Source: Phycisphaerales bacterium UBA4658 | GTDB lineage: Bacteria > Planctomycetota > Phycisphaerae > Phycisphaerales > UBA1924 | Assembly (NCBI GenBank): GCA_002405485.1 | Contig: DHLW01000148.1 | Span: forward strand, 484 to 9,717 | Length of the DNA stretch: 9,234 nt | Direction of reading: 5' to 3' | The notes under the pieces: generated by a model | What the model was told of the DNA's origin: nothing | Database searches by the model: none | The model's input: only the letters and a program-made list of their open reading frames with translations | Position numbers and translations under genes: made by a program | In this document: positions 1 through 6,910 of the stretch, in pieces | Position numbering within the stretch: position 1 is the first letter of the stretch | Layout: every line of letters begins with the position of its first letter

Positions 1-1
1 C

Positions 2-3000
2 GACTGGGAGGGCACCGACACGCTCCCCATGTTCGGCCCCGTCACCCCGACCGGGCAAACCATCTACTACCTCTCCGATGCCGGCCCGGAGCACCGTCTG
101 AACGTCTGGTCCCTGAATCCCGCCACCGGCGCGCGGTCGCAGATCACCACGTTCGCCGACAACGACGTCCGCTGGCCATCCATCGGTTCCGGCGGAACCT
201 CCGGTGAGATCGTCTTCCAGCTCGGCAGCTCGCTCATGCTCCTGGACATCGCCTCGGGCACGTCCGCAGAGGTCAAGGTCAGCATTCCCGGCGCACGCCC
301 GAAGGTCCGCGAGCGCCTGGTCGACGCCGCCGACAACATCTCGGCGGTCTCCATCTCCCCAAGCGCCAAACGCATCGCCATCACCGCACGCGGCGACATC
401 TGGAGCGTTCCCGCCAAGGAAGGTCCCAGCAGGAATCTCTCCCGCACCGATGACCAGCACGAACGTGGCGCCACATGGTCACCTGATGGCAAGTGGATCG
501 CCTATTTCAGCGATCAGAGCGGCGAGTACGAGCTTTGGGTGCGCCCCTCCGATGCTCGTCCCGCCGACGCCGACAAGAAGGACGAAAAGGCCGACGGGGG
601 CGACAAAGCCGACAAAGCCGACAAAGCCGACCAGCCCGGCGACGCTGGCGCTGCGCCCGCCTCCGGCCCAGGCGCTCGACCCCAGCCCACCAAGCTCACC
701 GATCTCGGCCCAGGGTTCCGCTCCAACCTCACCTGGTCCCCCGATTCCAAGCACGTCATCTTCAACGATCAGAACGGCACGCTGACGCTGGCGTCGCTCA
801 CCGTCGACGAATCTGCGTCCACCGTGTCCGCGGCCGTCAAGGTCATCGACAAAGACCCGTGGATGGAGTCTCCTTCGGTCTCCTGGTCGCACGACTCGGG
901 CTGGATCGCCTACACCCGAAGCAACGACGAGAACAGCCTGGCCTCCATCTGGCTGTACAAGGTCACCGGCGATGACGCCGGCTCGCGCACCCGCGTCACG
1001 AGCGGCTTCTTCGATGCAGGTTCACCCGCCTTTGATCGCAAGGGTGACATCCTCTTCTACCGCACTTCCGGCCGGTGGGCAAACCCGCGCTACGCCGACA
1101 ACGACACGACCTTCATCTACGCCGGCACGCAGCAGCTCATGATGATCCCCCTGCGGCTGGATGTGAAGAACCCGCTCGCTCCGCGCAGCGACGAAGAAGA
1201 GCTGAAGAAAGACACGCGGCCCAAGGACGACAAGAAGCCCGCCGACAAAGCCGCGGAGAAGCCCTCGGACAAGCCGGCAGACAAGCCGGCAGACGGGGAG
1301 AACCCAAGCGATTCCGACAAGAAGCAGCCCGCTCCCAAGCCCTCCGATCCCGCCGCCGGCGCCGAGCCCAAGGCCGACCAGCCCACCAAGGGCGAGACCA
1401 AGGATCAGCCCAAGAAGGACGCCGACAAGAAGGACCAGCCCAAGAAGCCGATCACGATCGATCTGGACAACATGGAGGCACGCGCCATTCCTGTCCCGGT
1501 GCCCCCGGGCAACTTTGGTCAGCTCGCCGTCAGCGAGGACGGCAAGCTCATCTTCGTGCGTTCCAGCGCCCGCGGCGGTGACGACGCTCCCGGCGCATCG
1601 CGCACGTCGATCAGAATCCTCGATCTCAAGGCCGCCGCGACGGAGGACAAGAAGGAAGAGACCATCGTCGATGGCGCAGGCGAGTTCGACCTGACCCCCA
1701 AGGGCAACAAGATGCTCGTCCGCGCTCAGGGCAAGATCCGCATCATCGACGCCGCGGCGGGCGGCGGCGCGCCCGGCAAGGGACAGGACGTCTCCACCGC
1801 CGGCCTCCGCCAGCTCGTCGATCCCCGCGCCGAGTGGCGGCAGATCTTCCTCGAGGCCTGGCGCCTGCAGCGCGATTACTTCTACGTTGACAACATGCAC
1901 GGCGTCGACTGGTCCGCCATGCGCGACCACTACGGGAAAATGCTCGAGGATGCCGCCAGCCGCGAGGATCTTCAGTACATCATCGGCGAGCTCATCAGCG
2001 AGCTGAACATCGGTCACGCGTACGTTCAGGGATCCGGCGATGTCGGCGATCAGGGACCATCCCTCAGCGTCGGCCTCCTCGGGGCCGACTACGAGCTCGT
2101 CGGCGCCCCCGGCGAGCCCGGCAGCGCATATCGCTTCCGAACCATCTACGAGGGCGCGCCCTGGGATGCCGACGCACGCTCCCCGCTCGCACAGGGCGAG
2201 CCCCGCTCACGCGTCAAGCAGGGTGAGTTCCTCCTTGCCGTCAATGGCATTCCCGTCGACACCTCCAAAGACCCCTGGGCCGCGTTCATCGGACTCGTTG
2301 ACCGCCCCGCCTCCATCACAGTCAACTCCGCCCCGACCATGGACGGAGCCCGCGACGTCCTCGTCCGCCCGATCTCCAGCGAGGCCACCCTCCGCTTCCG
2401 CGCATGGATCGAACGCAACCGCGCCTACGTCCATGAGAAGAGCAACGGCAAGATCGGCTACATCTACGTCCCGGACACCGGCGTCAACGGCCAGAACGAG
2501 CTCTTCCGCCAGTTCTTCGGCCAGCGGCACCTTCCCGCGCTGCTCATCGACGAACGCTGGAACGGCGGCGGCCAGATCCCCACACGCTTCATCGAGCTCC
2601 TCAATCGTCCTGTCACCAACTACTGGGCACGCCGTGACGGCAACGACTGGGTCTGGCCGCCCGACGGCCACCAGGGTCCAAAGGCCATGCTCGCCAACGG
2701 CCTCAGCGGCTCCGGCGGTGACATGTTCCCCTGGCTCTTCAAGCACAACAAGCTCGGCAAGCTCTTTGGCACACGCACCTGGGGCGGACTCGTCGGCATC
2801 AGCGGCAACCCGGGCTTCATCGATGGCGGCGGCATGAGCGTTCCCACCTTCGGCTTCTACGACATCGACGGCACCTGGGGTGTCGAAGGCCATGGCGTCG
2901 ATCCCGATGTCGTCGTCATCGATGACCCCGCCCTCATGATGGACGAGTCCGGGCCCGTCGGACCCCACGCCTCCGTCGTCGGCCAGGTCGGCAAGGGACG

Positions 3001-3133
3001 CGGCGGCGACCCTCAGATCGACGCCGCCGTCGCCCATCTGCTGAGCGAAGTCTCCACCCGCCCCTACGTTGCCCCCAAGCGCCCCACGCCTCCCAACCGC
3101 AAGGGCATGGGCCTCCCGGACTCCGACAAGTAA
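2..3133 (+). CDS. Tricorn protease homologue (peptidase S41 family), 5'-partial
   Basis: This is a large serine peptidase of the Tricorn family, which degrades peptides of roughly proteasome-product size. The frame is open from base 2, and the conserved WEGTD stretch precedes the first Met (base 29), so that Met is internal. By comparison with the Thermoplasma enzyme, roughly 200 N-terminal residues lie outside the window, so any signal peptide cannot be judged. Numbering from the Met at 29: beta-propeller repeats with WSPDGKW and WSPDSKH motifs cover about 1-590. A C1 helical domain starts near 602 (EWRQIFLEAW). A PDZ domain covers about 674-770 and the C2 peptidase core about 809-960. Candidate catalytic residues are His663 (IGHAYV), Ser895 (SGSGGD) and Glu953 (VEGHGVDPD). 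The Ser-Glu spacing of 58 equals that of Ser965-Glu1023 in Thermoplasma. Two lysine/aspartate/proline-rich inserts (about 180-212 and 388-474) interrupt the propellers. The family assignment is secure; substrate and cellular location are unknown. Confidence 0.93.
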   Translation, partial: DWEGTDTLPMFGPVTPTGQTIYYLSDAGPEHRLNVWSLNPATGARSQITTFADNDVRWPSIGSGGTSGEIVFQLGSSLMLLDIASGTSAEVKVSIPGARPKVRERLVDAADNISAVSISPSAKRIAITARGDIWSVPAKEGPSRNLSRTDDQHERGATWSPDGKWIAYFSDQSGEYELWVRPSDARPADADKKDEKADGGDKADKADKADQPGDAGAAPASGPGARPQPTKLTDLGPGFRSNLTWSPDSKHVIFNDQNGTLTLASLTVDESASTVSAAVKVIDKDPWMESPSVSWSHDSGWIAYTRSNDENSLASIWLYKVTGDDAGSRTRVTSGFFDAGSPAFDRKGDILFYRTSGRWANPRYADNDTTFIYAGTQQLMMIPLRLDVKNPLAPRSDEEELKKDTRPKDDKKPADKAAEKPSDKPADKPADGENPSDSDKKQPAPKPSDPAAGAEPKADQPTKGETKDQPKKDADKKDQPKKPITIDLDNMEARAIPVPVPPGNFGQLAVSEDGKLIFVRSSARGGDDAPGASRTSIRILDLKAAATEDKKEETIVDGAGEFDLTPKGNKMLVRAQGKIRIIDAAAGGGAPGKGQDVSTAGLRQLVDPRAEWRQIFLEAWRLQRDYFYVDNMHGVDWSAMRDHYGKMLEDAASREDLQYIIGELISELNIGHAYVQGSGDVGDQGPSLSVGLLGADYELVGAPGEPGSAYRFRTIYEGAPWDADARSPLAQGEPRSRVKQGEFLLAVNGIPVDTSKDPWAAFIGLVDRPASITVNSAPTMDGARDVLVRPISSEATLRFRAWIERNRAYVHEKSNGKIGYIYVPDTGVNGQNELFRQFFGQRHLPALLIDERWNGGGQIPTRFIELLNRPVTNYWARRDGNDWVWPPDGHQGPKAMLANGLSGSGGDMFPWLFKHNKLGKLFGTRTWGGLVGISGNPGFIDGGGMSVPTFGFYDIDGTWGVEGHGVDPDVVVIDDPALMMDESGPVGPHASVVGQVGKGRGGDPQIDAAVAHLLSEVSTRPYVAPKRPTPPNRKGMGLPDSDK
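602..628 (+). repeat. 9-bp tandem repeat x3 inside the Tricorn gene
   Basis: The unit gacaaagcc is repeated exactly three times and encodes Asp-Lys-Ala three times, in frame, within the first charged low-complexity insert of the Tricorn homologue. The unit length is a multiple of three, so copy-number change by slippage would lengthen or shorten the insert without a frameshift. Confidence 0.9.
1268..1291 (+). repeat. 12-bp tandem repeat x2 inside the Tricorn gene
   Basis: The unit gacaagccggca occurs twice in direct succession. It encodes Asp-Lys-Pro-Ala within the second charged insert (residues 388-474 numbered from the Met at 29). The surrounding protein is a degenerate series of short Lys/Asp/Pro/Ala motifs, consistent with growth by in-frame duplication. 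Confidence 0.85.
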
Positions 3134-3158
3134 CCCGCGCGGCGATCCTGCCTTCCAG

Positions 3159-3192
3159 CTCCCCGGCGTCTGTTCCGCCGGGGAGTTTTTTT
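3159..3192 (+). terminator. Rho-independent terminator of the Tricorn gene
   Basis: A perfect 10-bp GC-rich stem (3159-3168 with 3176-3185) closes a 7-base loop and is followed directly by seven T residues (3186-3192). It begins 26 bases after the Tricorn stop codon. The end of the converging queG gene lies 22 bases further on. Read on the minus strand, the hairpin has no T-run after it, so it looks like a terminator for the plus strand only. Confidence 0.93.
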
Positions 3193-3213
3193 GTGCGCGC
3201 CAGCCCCCGCCCG

Positions 3214-4413
3214 TCAGCCCGCGCCCGTCGTGCGCTGATCGATCCGCAGCAGCACCTGCCGCGCCGTGGACCGAACCATCTCGTTGGCCCCTTCGTCCGC
3301 CGCGATCCGCCGCACTTCCTTCTCCAGCTCCTCCGCGGCGGGCGATCCCTTCGCGAGGCGCGTGTCGGCCGAGATCTGGTTTCCTGCCGCGATCAGCGCG
3401 TTCCGCCTGAGCATCTCCATCGACGCCCGCTTCCCCGCCGATCCGCCCAGCAACCGCTGCCGCGTCGGTGCATCGTCCGCGGCCCGCAGGACTTCCAGGA
3501 GATCCAGCGTCATGCCCTTCCCCGTCGGATCCGCATACGCCGGATGGACACGGTCCAGAGCCGCGTCCCTGGGCTCCTGAGACTGGTTGAACGGGCAGAC
3601 CTCCTGGCACACGTCGCAGCCGATCACCCGGTGCCCGATGCCGGCGTGCAACCCCGGATCGATCACGCCCCGGTGCTCGAGCGTGAGATAGGACACGCAC
3701 CTGGTCGCATCCACGGTGTAGCTCGCAATCGCGCCCGTCGGGCACGCTTCGATGCACCGCGTGCACGACCCGCACCGATCCGTGTCCGCCACCGCCGCTT
3801 TGGATCCCGTCAGATCCAGCGTCGTCGCGATGCCCCCGAGCAGCACGTAGCTTCCGATCGACGGATGAATGTACAGCGTGTGCTTGCCGATGAACCCTTG
3901 TGCGCGCCGACCCTCCAGCGTCTGGCCCGAGGCGACCATCCCGGCGCGTACCGCCTGCTCCCGCTCCAGCACGGGCCCGGTGTCGACAAAGGGGCGGAAT
4001 CCGCTCCCCGGGTGTCGCGCTCGAAGCCCGTCCACCAGCGTCCACAGACGCCGTCGCATCACCGTGTGGTAGTCCCGTCCGCGTGCGTACCGCGCGACCA
4101 GCCCCTGTCCGATGCGTGCCCCAACGCTGGTCGGCTCATCCGGAGCCGCCGCCTCCGCGCGGCCGTACTGATCCGCCACCACGATCACGCTCCGCGCAGC
4201 GGGCAGCAGCGCACGCACGTCCATGCGTTCATCCAGATGCTGGGTCAGGTACTCCATGTCCCCATGTTTGCCCGCGGCGAGCCAGTCCAGAAACGGTTGC
4301 CGCCGCCGCGTCGGCTCCGCCGGTGCAACCCCGGCAAGCGCGAAGCCCAGCGCGTGACACGCCCGGATCACTTCCGCCGGCTCGACCATGATCGCGTCAC
4401 CATCTGTGGACAT
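3214..4413 (-). CDS. queG: Epoxyqueuosine reductase QueG
   Basis: QueG is a cytoplasmic cobalamin- and iron-sulfur-dependent enzyme. It reduces epoxyqueuosine to queuosine in the wobble position of tRNAs with GUN anticodons, the last step of queuosine synthesis. The 399-residue product carries the family landmarks in order: RGRDYH (Asp114) and VDTGPVLER (Asp144) of the cobalamin/substrate region, then GFIGKHT. A ferredoxin-like section follows with CxxCxxCxxxCP at 214-224, Cys239, and CDVCQEVCP at 266-273, giving ligands for two 4Fe-4S clusters. A C-terminal HEAT-like segment contains RRNALIAAGN. There is an unusual insertion of about 13 residues (160-172) before GFIGKHT. The start at 4413 is preferred because it avoids overlap with the upstream gene and has AGG seven bases upstream. 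An ATG at 4389 is an alternative, while the open frame up to 4614 overlaps the neighbour and lacks homology. It is the last gene of the minus-strand run. Confidence 0.94.
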   Translation of the reverse strand: MSTDGDAIMVEPAEVIRACHALGFALAGVAPAEPTRRRQPFLDWLAAGKHGDMEYLTQHLDERMDVRALLPAARSVIVVADQYGRAEAAAPDEPTSVGARIGQGLVARYARGRDYHTVMRRRLWTLVDGLRARHPGSGFRPFVDTGPVLEREQAVRAGMVASGQTLEGRRAQGFIGKHTLYIHPSIGSYVLLGGIATTLDLTGSKAAVADTDRCGSCTRCIEACPTGAIASYTVDATRCVSYLTLEHRGVIDPGLHAGIGHRVIGCDVCQEVCPFNQSQEPRDAALDRVHPAYADPTGKGMTLDLLEVLRAADDAPTRQRLLGGSAGKRASMEMLRRNALIAAGNQISADTRLAKGSPAAEELEKEVRRIAADEGANEMVRSTARQVLLRIDQRTTGAG

Positions 4414-4445
4414 GCCAGGACCTGAGACCCGCCTCCGCGAAGCGC

Positions 4446-5363
4446 TCAGCGCCCGCGCCCGGCGGCCGCTGACGAAGACCCGGCCGCGGGCGCGGTGGGC
4501 GCCGACGCGCCTGCCCCGGTCACCGCCGATCGCAGCCACCCGAAGATCGTCCGCGAAGCGACCGGCAGCACCGTCTCGGCCGAGGCCAGGCTCGTGTCCC
4601 ATGCCCGGTCCCACTCATACACGAGCGGGCCCTGGAAGCGCTGGGCCACCAGCTCCCGCACGAAGGCCTCGCACCGCCCCGAGCCCGTGCCGAGCTCGCA
4701 CGGCACGCCGTTCTTGGAGTCCTTGATCCGCGCCAGCCACAGCAGATCCCCGAGCGCACGCACGCCCTCGACCGGATCCTCGCCCGCCAGCATCGCCGTC
4801 AGGTTGCAGTACCCGGCCCCAAGCAGCGGGTGGTTGACCCGCGCGATGAGCTCCCTGAGCTCCGCGGCCGTCAGGAACGAGCCCCCGTTCTCGACCACAA
4901 CGCGCACACCCGACTTATCCGCGTGATCGACCACCTTCACGAGCCGCTCCGCGATCCTTGCGATCGCCGACGCACGCTTCTCGCGAGTCGGAAACTCAAA
5001 ACCGAACACGCGCACCAGCGGGCATTCCAGACCCACCGCAAGGTCCACCGCCGCCTTCCCCTCTCGCACCGACCGCTCAACGTGATCGGAGAAGTGACCG
5101 ACCACCGGCGGCCACACCGGCTCGTCGAACCGCACGCTCGTGCCCAGAGAGAGAATCTCGACGCCCTTCTCCAGGAAGGTCGCCCGCGTCTTGGACTCGC
5201 CCGACAGGGCAGGATCGCACGCAAACCGCCGGGAGTCGTCCCCGAACGTCCGCAGCTCGACGGCCTCGAATCCAAGGCCCAGCGCACGGTCTGCGACCTC
5301 ACGCAAGAGCCACTCCGGACAGGTCACCGTACTGAATGCGGGCTTGAGCATCGCGGGCATCAT
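4446..5363 (-). CDS. Xylose-isomerase-like TIM-barrel protein (sugar phosphate isomerase/epimerase family)
   Basis: The 305-residue product belongs to the xylose-isomerase-like TIM-barrel superfamily (AP endonuclease 2 fold), whose members often isomerise or epimerise sugars using a divalent metal. Recognisable strands include FEAVELRTFG (about 32-41), VRVFGFEFP (117-125), VRVVVENGG with Glu158, ARIKDSKNG (211-219), and LVYEWDRAWD with Glu250. The YEWD end resembles a subfamily ending in FEWEKxWHP. The usual Asp and His metal ligands are not where expected: CNLTAM (186-191) stands where a DxG..N-type segment would be, and Arg212 replaces the His of HVHIKDS. The last 25 residues are an Ala/Ser-rich tail. 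The start is uncertain: ATGs at 5363, 5360 and 5351 are all possible and none has a clear ribosome-binding site. The gene starts 13 bases after the kinase stop and ends 32 bases before queG. The substrate cannot be inferred. Confidence 0.85.
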   Translation of the reverse strand: MMPAMLKPAFSTVTCPEWLLREVADRALGLGFEAVELRTFGDDSRRFACDPALSGESKTRATFLEKGVEILSLGTSVRFDEPVWPPVVGHFSDHVERSVREGKAAVDLAVGLECPLVRVFGFEFPTREKRASAIARIAERLVKVVDHADKSGVRVVVENGGSFLTAAELRELIARVNHPLLGAGYCNLTAMLAGEDPVEGVRALGDLLWLARIKDSKNGVPCELGTGSGRCEAFVRELVAQRFQGPLVYEWDRAWDTSLASAETVLPVASRTIFGWLRSAVTGAGASAPTAPAAGSSSAAAGRGR

Positions 5364-5376
5364 AACGCCGATGCGG

Positions 5377-6285
5377 TCAGGATTCTCTCCGCCCCGAGTC
5401 GCTTCGTCCGATCGACCCCTGTCCTGCGCCCTCGGGCCTGCCCGCCGGCAGCACCACGCAGAAGTCCGACCCCACCCCCGCCTCGGACGTGAGCGTCAGC
5501 CGGCCCCCGTGCTCCTCGATCAGTCGCCGAGACGTCGGCAGCCCCAGTCCAGAACCGCCGCCCTTGGTCGTGAAGTACGGCTTGAAGATCTTCTCCTGGA
5601 GTTCTTCGGGCACCCCCGGCCCAGTGTCGATCACGTGGACCTCGACCACCGGCGTGGCACGCCCCGACGCCAGCTCTCGATCCACTCCCGCGCGAGTTCG
5701 AAGGATGAGCTCCCTCGAGCGCTCCGCGGGTCCGCTTGCCATCGCCTGCGTCGCATTGATCATCAGGTTCAGCAACGCCTGCTTCACCGCCCGCACGTCG
5801 ATCGCCGCCTCCAGCGGCTGGGGGCTGAGCTCCGCACGCATCCGCACCTGGTGCCGCTCGGCCTCCGGAAGATAGAAGTCGGTGATCTCCCGCACCAGCT
5901 CGTTCACGTCCACGGCTCGCCGATCCAGGTGGATCTGCCCCGCAAACTCCAGAAAGTCCTGGAGAATGCCCCGCAGCCGCTCCGTCTCGCGCTGCAGCGC
6001 CCGGGCCCGATTCAGCAACCGACTCTTCTCATCGGGCGCGATGTCCAGATCCTGCACGCCTTCCAGCAGCAACCCCGCGTTCAGCCCGATCGTCGACAGC
6101 GGATTCTTGATCTCGTGCGCCAGCCCGCCGGTCATCGATCCGATCTCGGCCATCCGCTCGGCCTGTCGGGCACGCCGCTCGGCGATCCGCACCCGCCGGA
6201 CGTGCCGACGCAGGATCGCCCACGCCGACAGCGACGCGACCAGCGTGCCCAGTCCAAGCCCAAGACTCAGCGACGCCGGATCCAT
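5377..6285 (-). CDS. Membrane-anchored sensor histidine kinase without a recognisable sensor domain
   Basis: This is a two-component histidine kinase of about 302 residues. A hydrophobic segment close to the N-terminus (LSLGLGLGTLVASLSAWAIL) is followed by basic residues, predicting a single membrane anchor. The dimerisation/phosphoacceptor H-box is GGLAHEIKNP; its His is residue 60 if counted from the GTG at 6294 and 57 from the ATG at 6285. The ATPase domain has an N-box (NLMINATQAM), G1 (DTGPGVPEE), F-box (IFKPYFTTK) and G2 (GGGSGLGLP), all intact, so it should be catalytically competent. The pattern is like NtrB/AtoS-type kinases. There is no PAS, HAMP or extracellular loop between membrane segment and H-box, so input is probably through a partner or the membrane itself. 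No response regulator is in the window. I favour the ATG at 6285 over the in-frame GTG at 6294; neither has a good ribosome-binding site. It lies 18 bases after the cold-shock gene and is probably cotranscribed. Confidence 0.92.
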   Translation of the reverse strand: MDPASLSLGLGLGTLVASLSAWAILRRHVRRVRIAERRARQAERMAEIGSMTGGLAHEIKNPLSTIGLNAGLLLEGVQDLDIAPDEKSRLLNRARALQRETERLRGILQDFLEFAGQIHLDRRAVDVNELVREITDFYLPEAERHQVRMRAELSPQPLEAAIDVRAVKQALLNLMINATQAMASGPAERSRELILRTRAGVDRELASGRATPVVEVHVIDTGPGVPEELQEKIFKPYFTTKGGGSGLGLPTSRRLIEEHGGRLTLTSEAGVGSDFCVVLPAGRPEGAGQGSIGRSDSGRRES

Positions 6286-6303
6286 GCCCCGCACCGTAGC
6301 ACG

Positions 6304-6588
6304 CTAACGCCGAGGCGATCTGGAATACGCGCGTTTGGGAATCGTGACTTCCAGACTCTCCTGCCGAACCACCCGCGACGCATGCCAACCCTTGTCGGTG
6401 AGCTCCGCGTCATACACCACCGACGACCCGTCCTTGAGCACCCGGAACCCATCGCCGAGGATCTTCGAGTAATGCACGAAGATGTCCTGCCCCTCCGGGC
6501 CGACGATGAAGCCATACCCCTTTTTGGGATCAAACCACTTGACCTGTCCGGTGACCTCGGTCAGTCGATCGCTTGGTGCCTCAGACAT
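6304..6588 (-). CDS. Cold-shock domain protein with basic C-terminal tail
   Basis: This is a small single-stranded nucleic-acid-binding protein of the CspA family, 94 residues against about 67-70 for typical members. The cold-shock domain spans about 12-80. It starts with TGQVKWFDPKKGYGFI, which contains the RNP-1-like KGYGFI (23-28), and RNP-2 is DIFVHY (35-40). An extra N-terminal stretch (MSEAPSDRLTEV) and a basic Arg/Ser tail ending AYSRSPRR flank the domain. The start at 6588 is supported by GGAG six bases upstream and by homology beginning just after it; the frame stays open to 6837 but the extra 83 residues look non-coding. It is the first gene of the minus-strand run that continues with the histidine kinase. 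Such proteins act as RNA chaperones or translation regulators in the cytoplasm; whether this one is cold-induced cannot be read from the sequence. Confidence 0.93.
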   Translation of the reverse strand: MSEAPSDRLTEVTGQVKWFDPKKGYGFIVGPEGQDIFVHYSKILGDGFRVLKDGSSVVYDAELTDKGWHASRVVRQESLEVTIPKRAYSRSPRR

Positions 6589-6594
6589 TCCGGT

Positions 6595-6598
6595 CTCC
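6595..6598 (-). promoter_or_regulatory. Ribosome-binding site of the cold-shock gene
   Basis: GGAG lies six bases upstream of the ATG at 6588 on the minus strand. It is the clearest Shine-Dalgarno match in the window. It fixes the start of the cold-shock protein against the longer open frame. Confidence 0.75.
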
Positions 6599-6620
6599 GC
6601 TGCAAGCGCGACAGGCCGCC

Positions 6621-6657
6621 GTGGGATCCTGACTCCCACCTTGGCGTGCGTCGCCAA
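6621..6657 (-). repeat. Two adjacent hairpins in the cold-shock leader
   Basis: The stem gtggga/tcccac (6621-6626 with 6634-6639, loop of 7) lies one base from the stem ttggcg/cgccaa (6641-6646 with 6652-6657, loop of 5). Both stems are perfect. They end 33 bases before the cold-shock ATG. Neither is followed by a T-run in either direction, so they do not look like terminators. Confidence 0.6.
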
Positions 6658-6910
6658 CGACACGTTTGAATCACCCCGGCCTCCGATCCGCCACTCCCCA
6701 CGAGCAACGGATCCCTCGGATGTTCCAGTCTCCCCCCCGAATCCGGAGCCCGATGCCCGCCGACACTCGGTGCCGTCAAGCGCATGACCCGGGGTGCATT
6801 CTGGACGAATCCGCTCACAACCTCTCCAGACTACCACGCGCGCAAGGAATCCGACAAGATGTACGTCTCAGAGTTGTGCATAACTTGGCGCGAGCACGCA
6901 CCGTCGGAGC

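Larger units (their letters stand above)
6589..6910 (-). other. Gene-free region upstream of the cold-shock gene, probable structured leader
   Basis: No credible gene is present on either strand in this interval between the pnp terminator and the cold-shock gene. It must hold the promoter for the downstream minus-strand run unless pnp reads through. Two perfect short hairpins lie close to the cold-shock start. One is a 6-bp stem with a 7-base loop (6621-6639). The other is a 6-bp stem with a 5-base loop (6641-6657). A further inverted pair, gatccg and cggatc (6685-6690 and 6708-6713), encloses 17 bases. I could not identify a convincing -35/-10 pair. A long structured leader is known for cspA-type mRNAs, but applying that here is inference. 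Confidence 0.45.

Noticed and set aside
1022..2017. 331-codon minus-strand open frame inside the Tricorn gene
   Set aside because: It is Leu/Gly/Val-rich only because it reads antisense to the Lys/Asp-rich insert codons. There is no domain or start signal, and the sense frame is clearly coding.
3159..3192. The Tricorn terminator acting also for queG in the opposite direction
   Set aside because: The hairpin is symmetrical, but no T-run follows it on the minus strand, so only plus-strand termination is supported.
2207..4045. Long minus-strand open frame antisense to the Tricorn gene and overlapping queG
   Set aside because: Long shadow frames are expected in GC-rich DNA. The translation is low-complexity Gly/Ala/Arg/Val with no recognisable motif, and it overlaps two well-supported genes.
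4414..4614. N-terminal extension of queG to an ATG at 4614
   Set aside because: It would overlap the TIM-barrel gene by 169 bases, and the extra residues resemble nothing in QueG.
5140..6669. 509-codon plus-strand open frame opposite the kinase and cold-shock genes
   Set aside because: Its Arg/Pro/His-rich translation has no family signature, and it is antisense to three genes with clear motifs.
6614..6681. tRNA-like fold: ggccg/cggcc ends enclosing a 5-bp stem with a 7-base loop and a 6-bp stem with a 7-base loop
   Set aside because: On neither strand are the conserved tRNA features present. There is no TTCRANT-type T-loop with a 5-bp stem, no D-loop GG, and no proper U33/purine-37 anticodon loop. 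The arms are also wrongly spaced, so it is treated as leader hairpins.
6589..6837. N-terminal extension of the cold-shock protein to 6837
   Set aside because: The extra residues have no homology to the domain, while a good GGAG site sits just before the ATG at 6588.
6818..6853. Possible minus-strand promoter TTGTCG, 18 bases, TAGTCT upstream of the cold-shock gene
   Set aside because: The -10 matches consensus at only three positions. Other equally weak pairs exist nearby, including a TTGACG at 6774-6779 without a -10.
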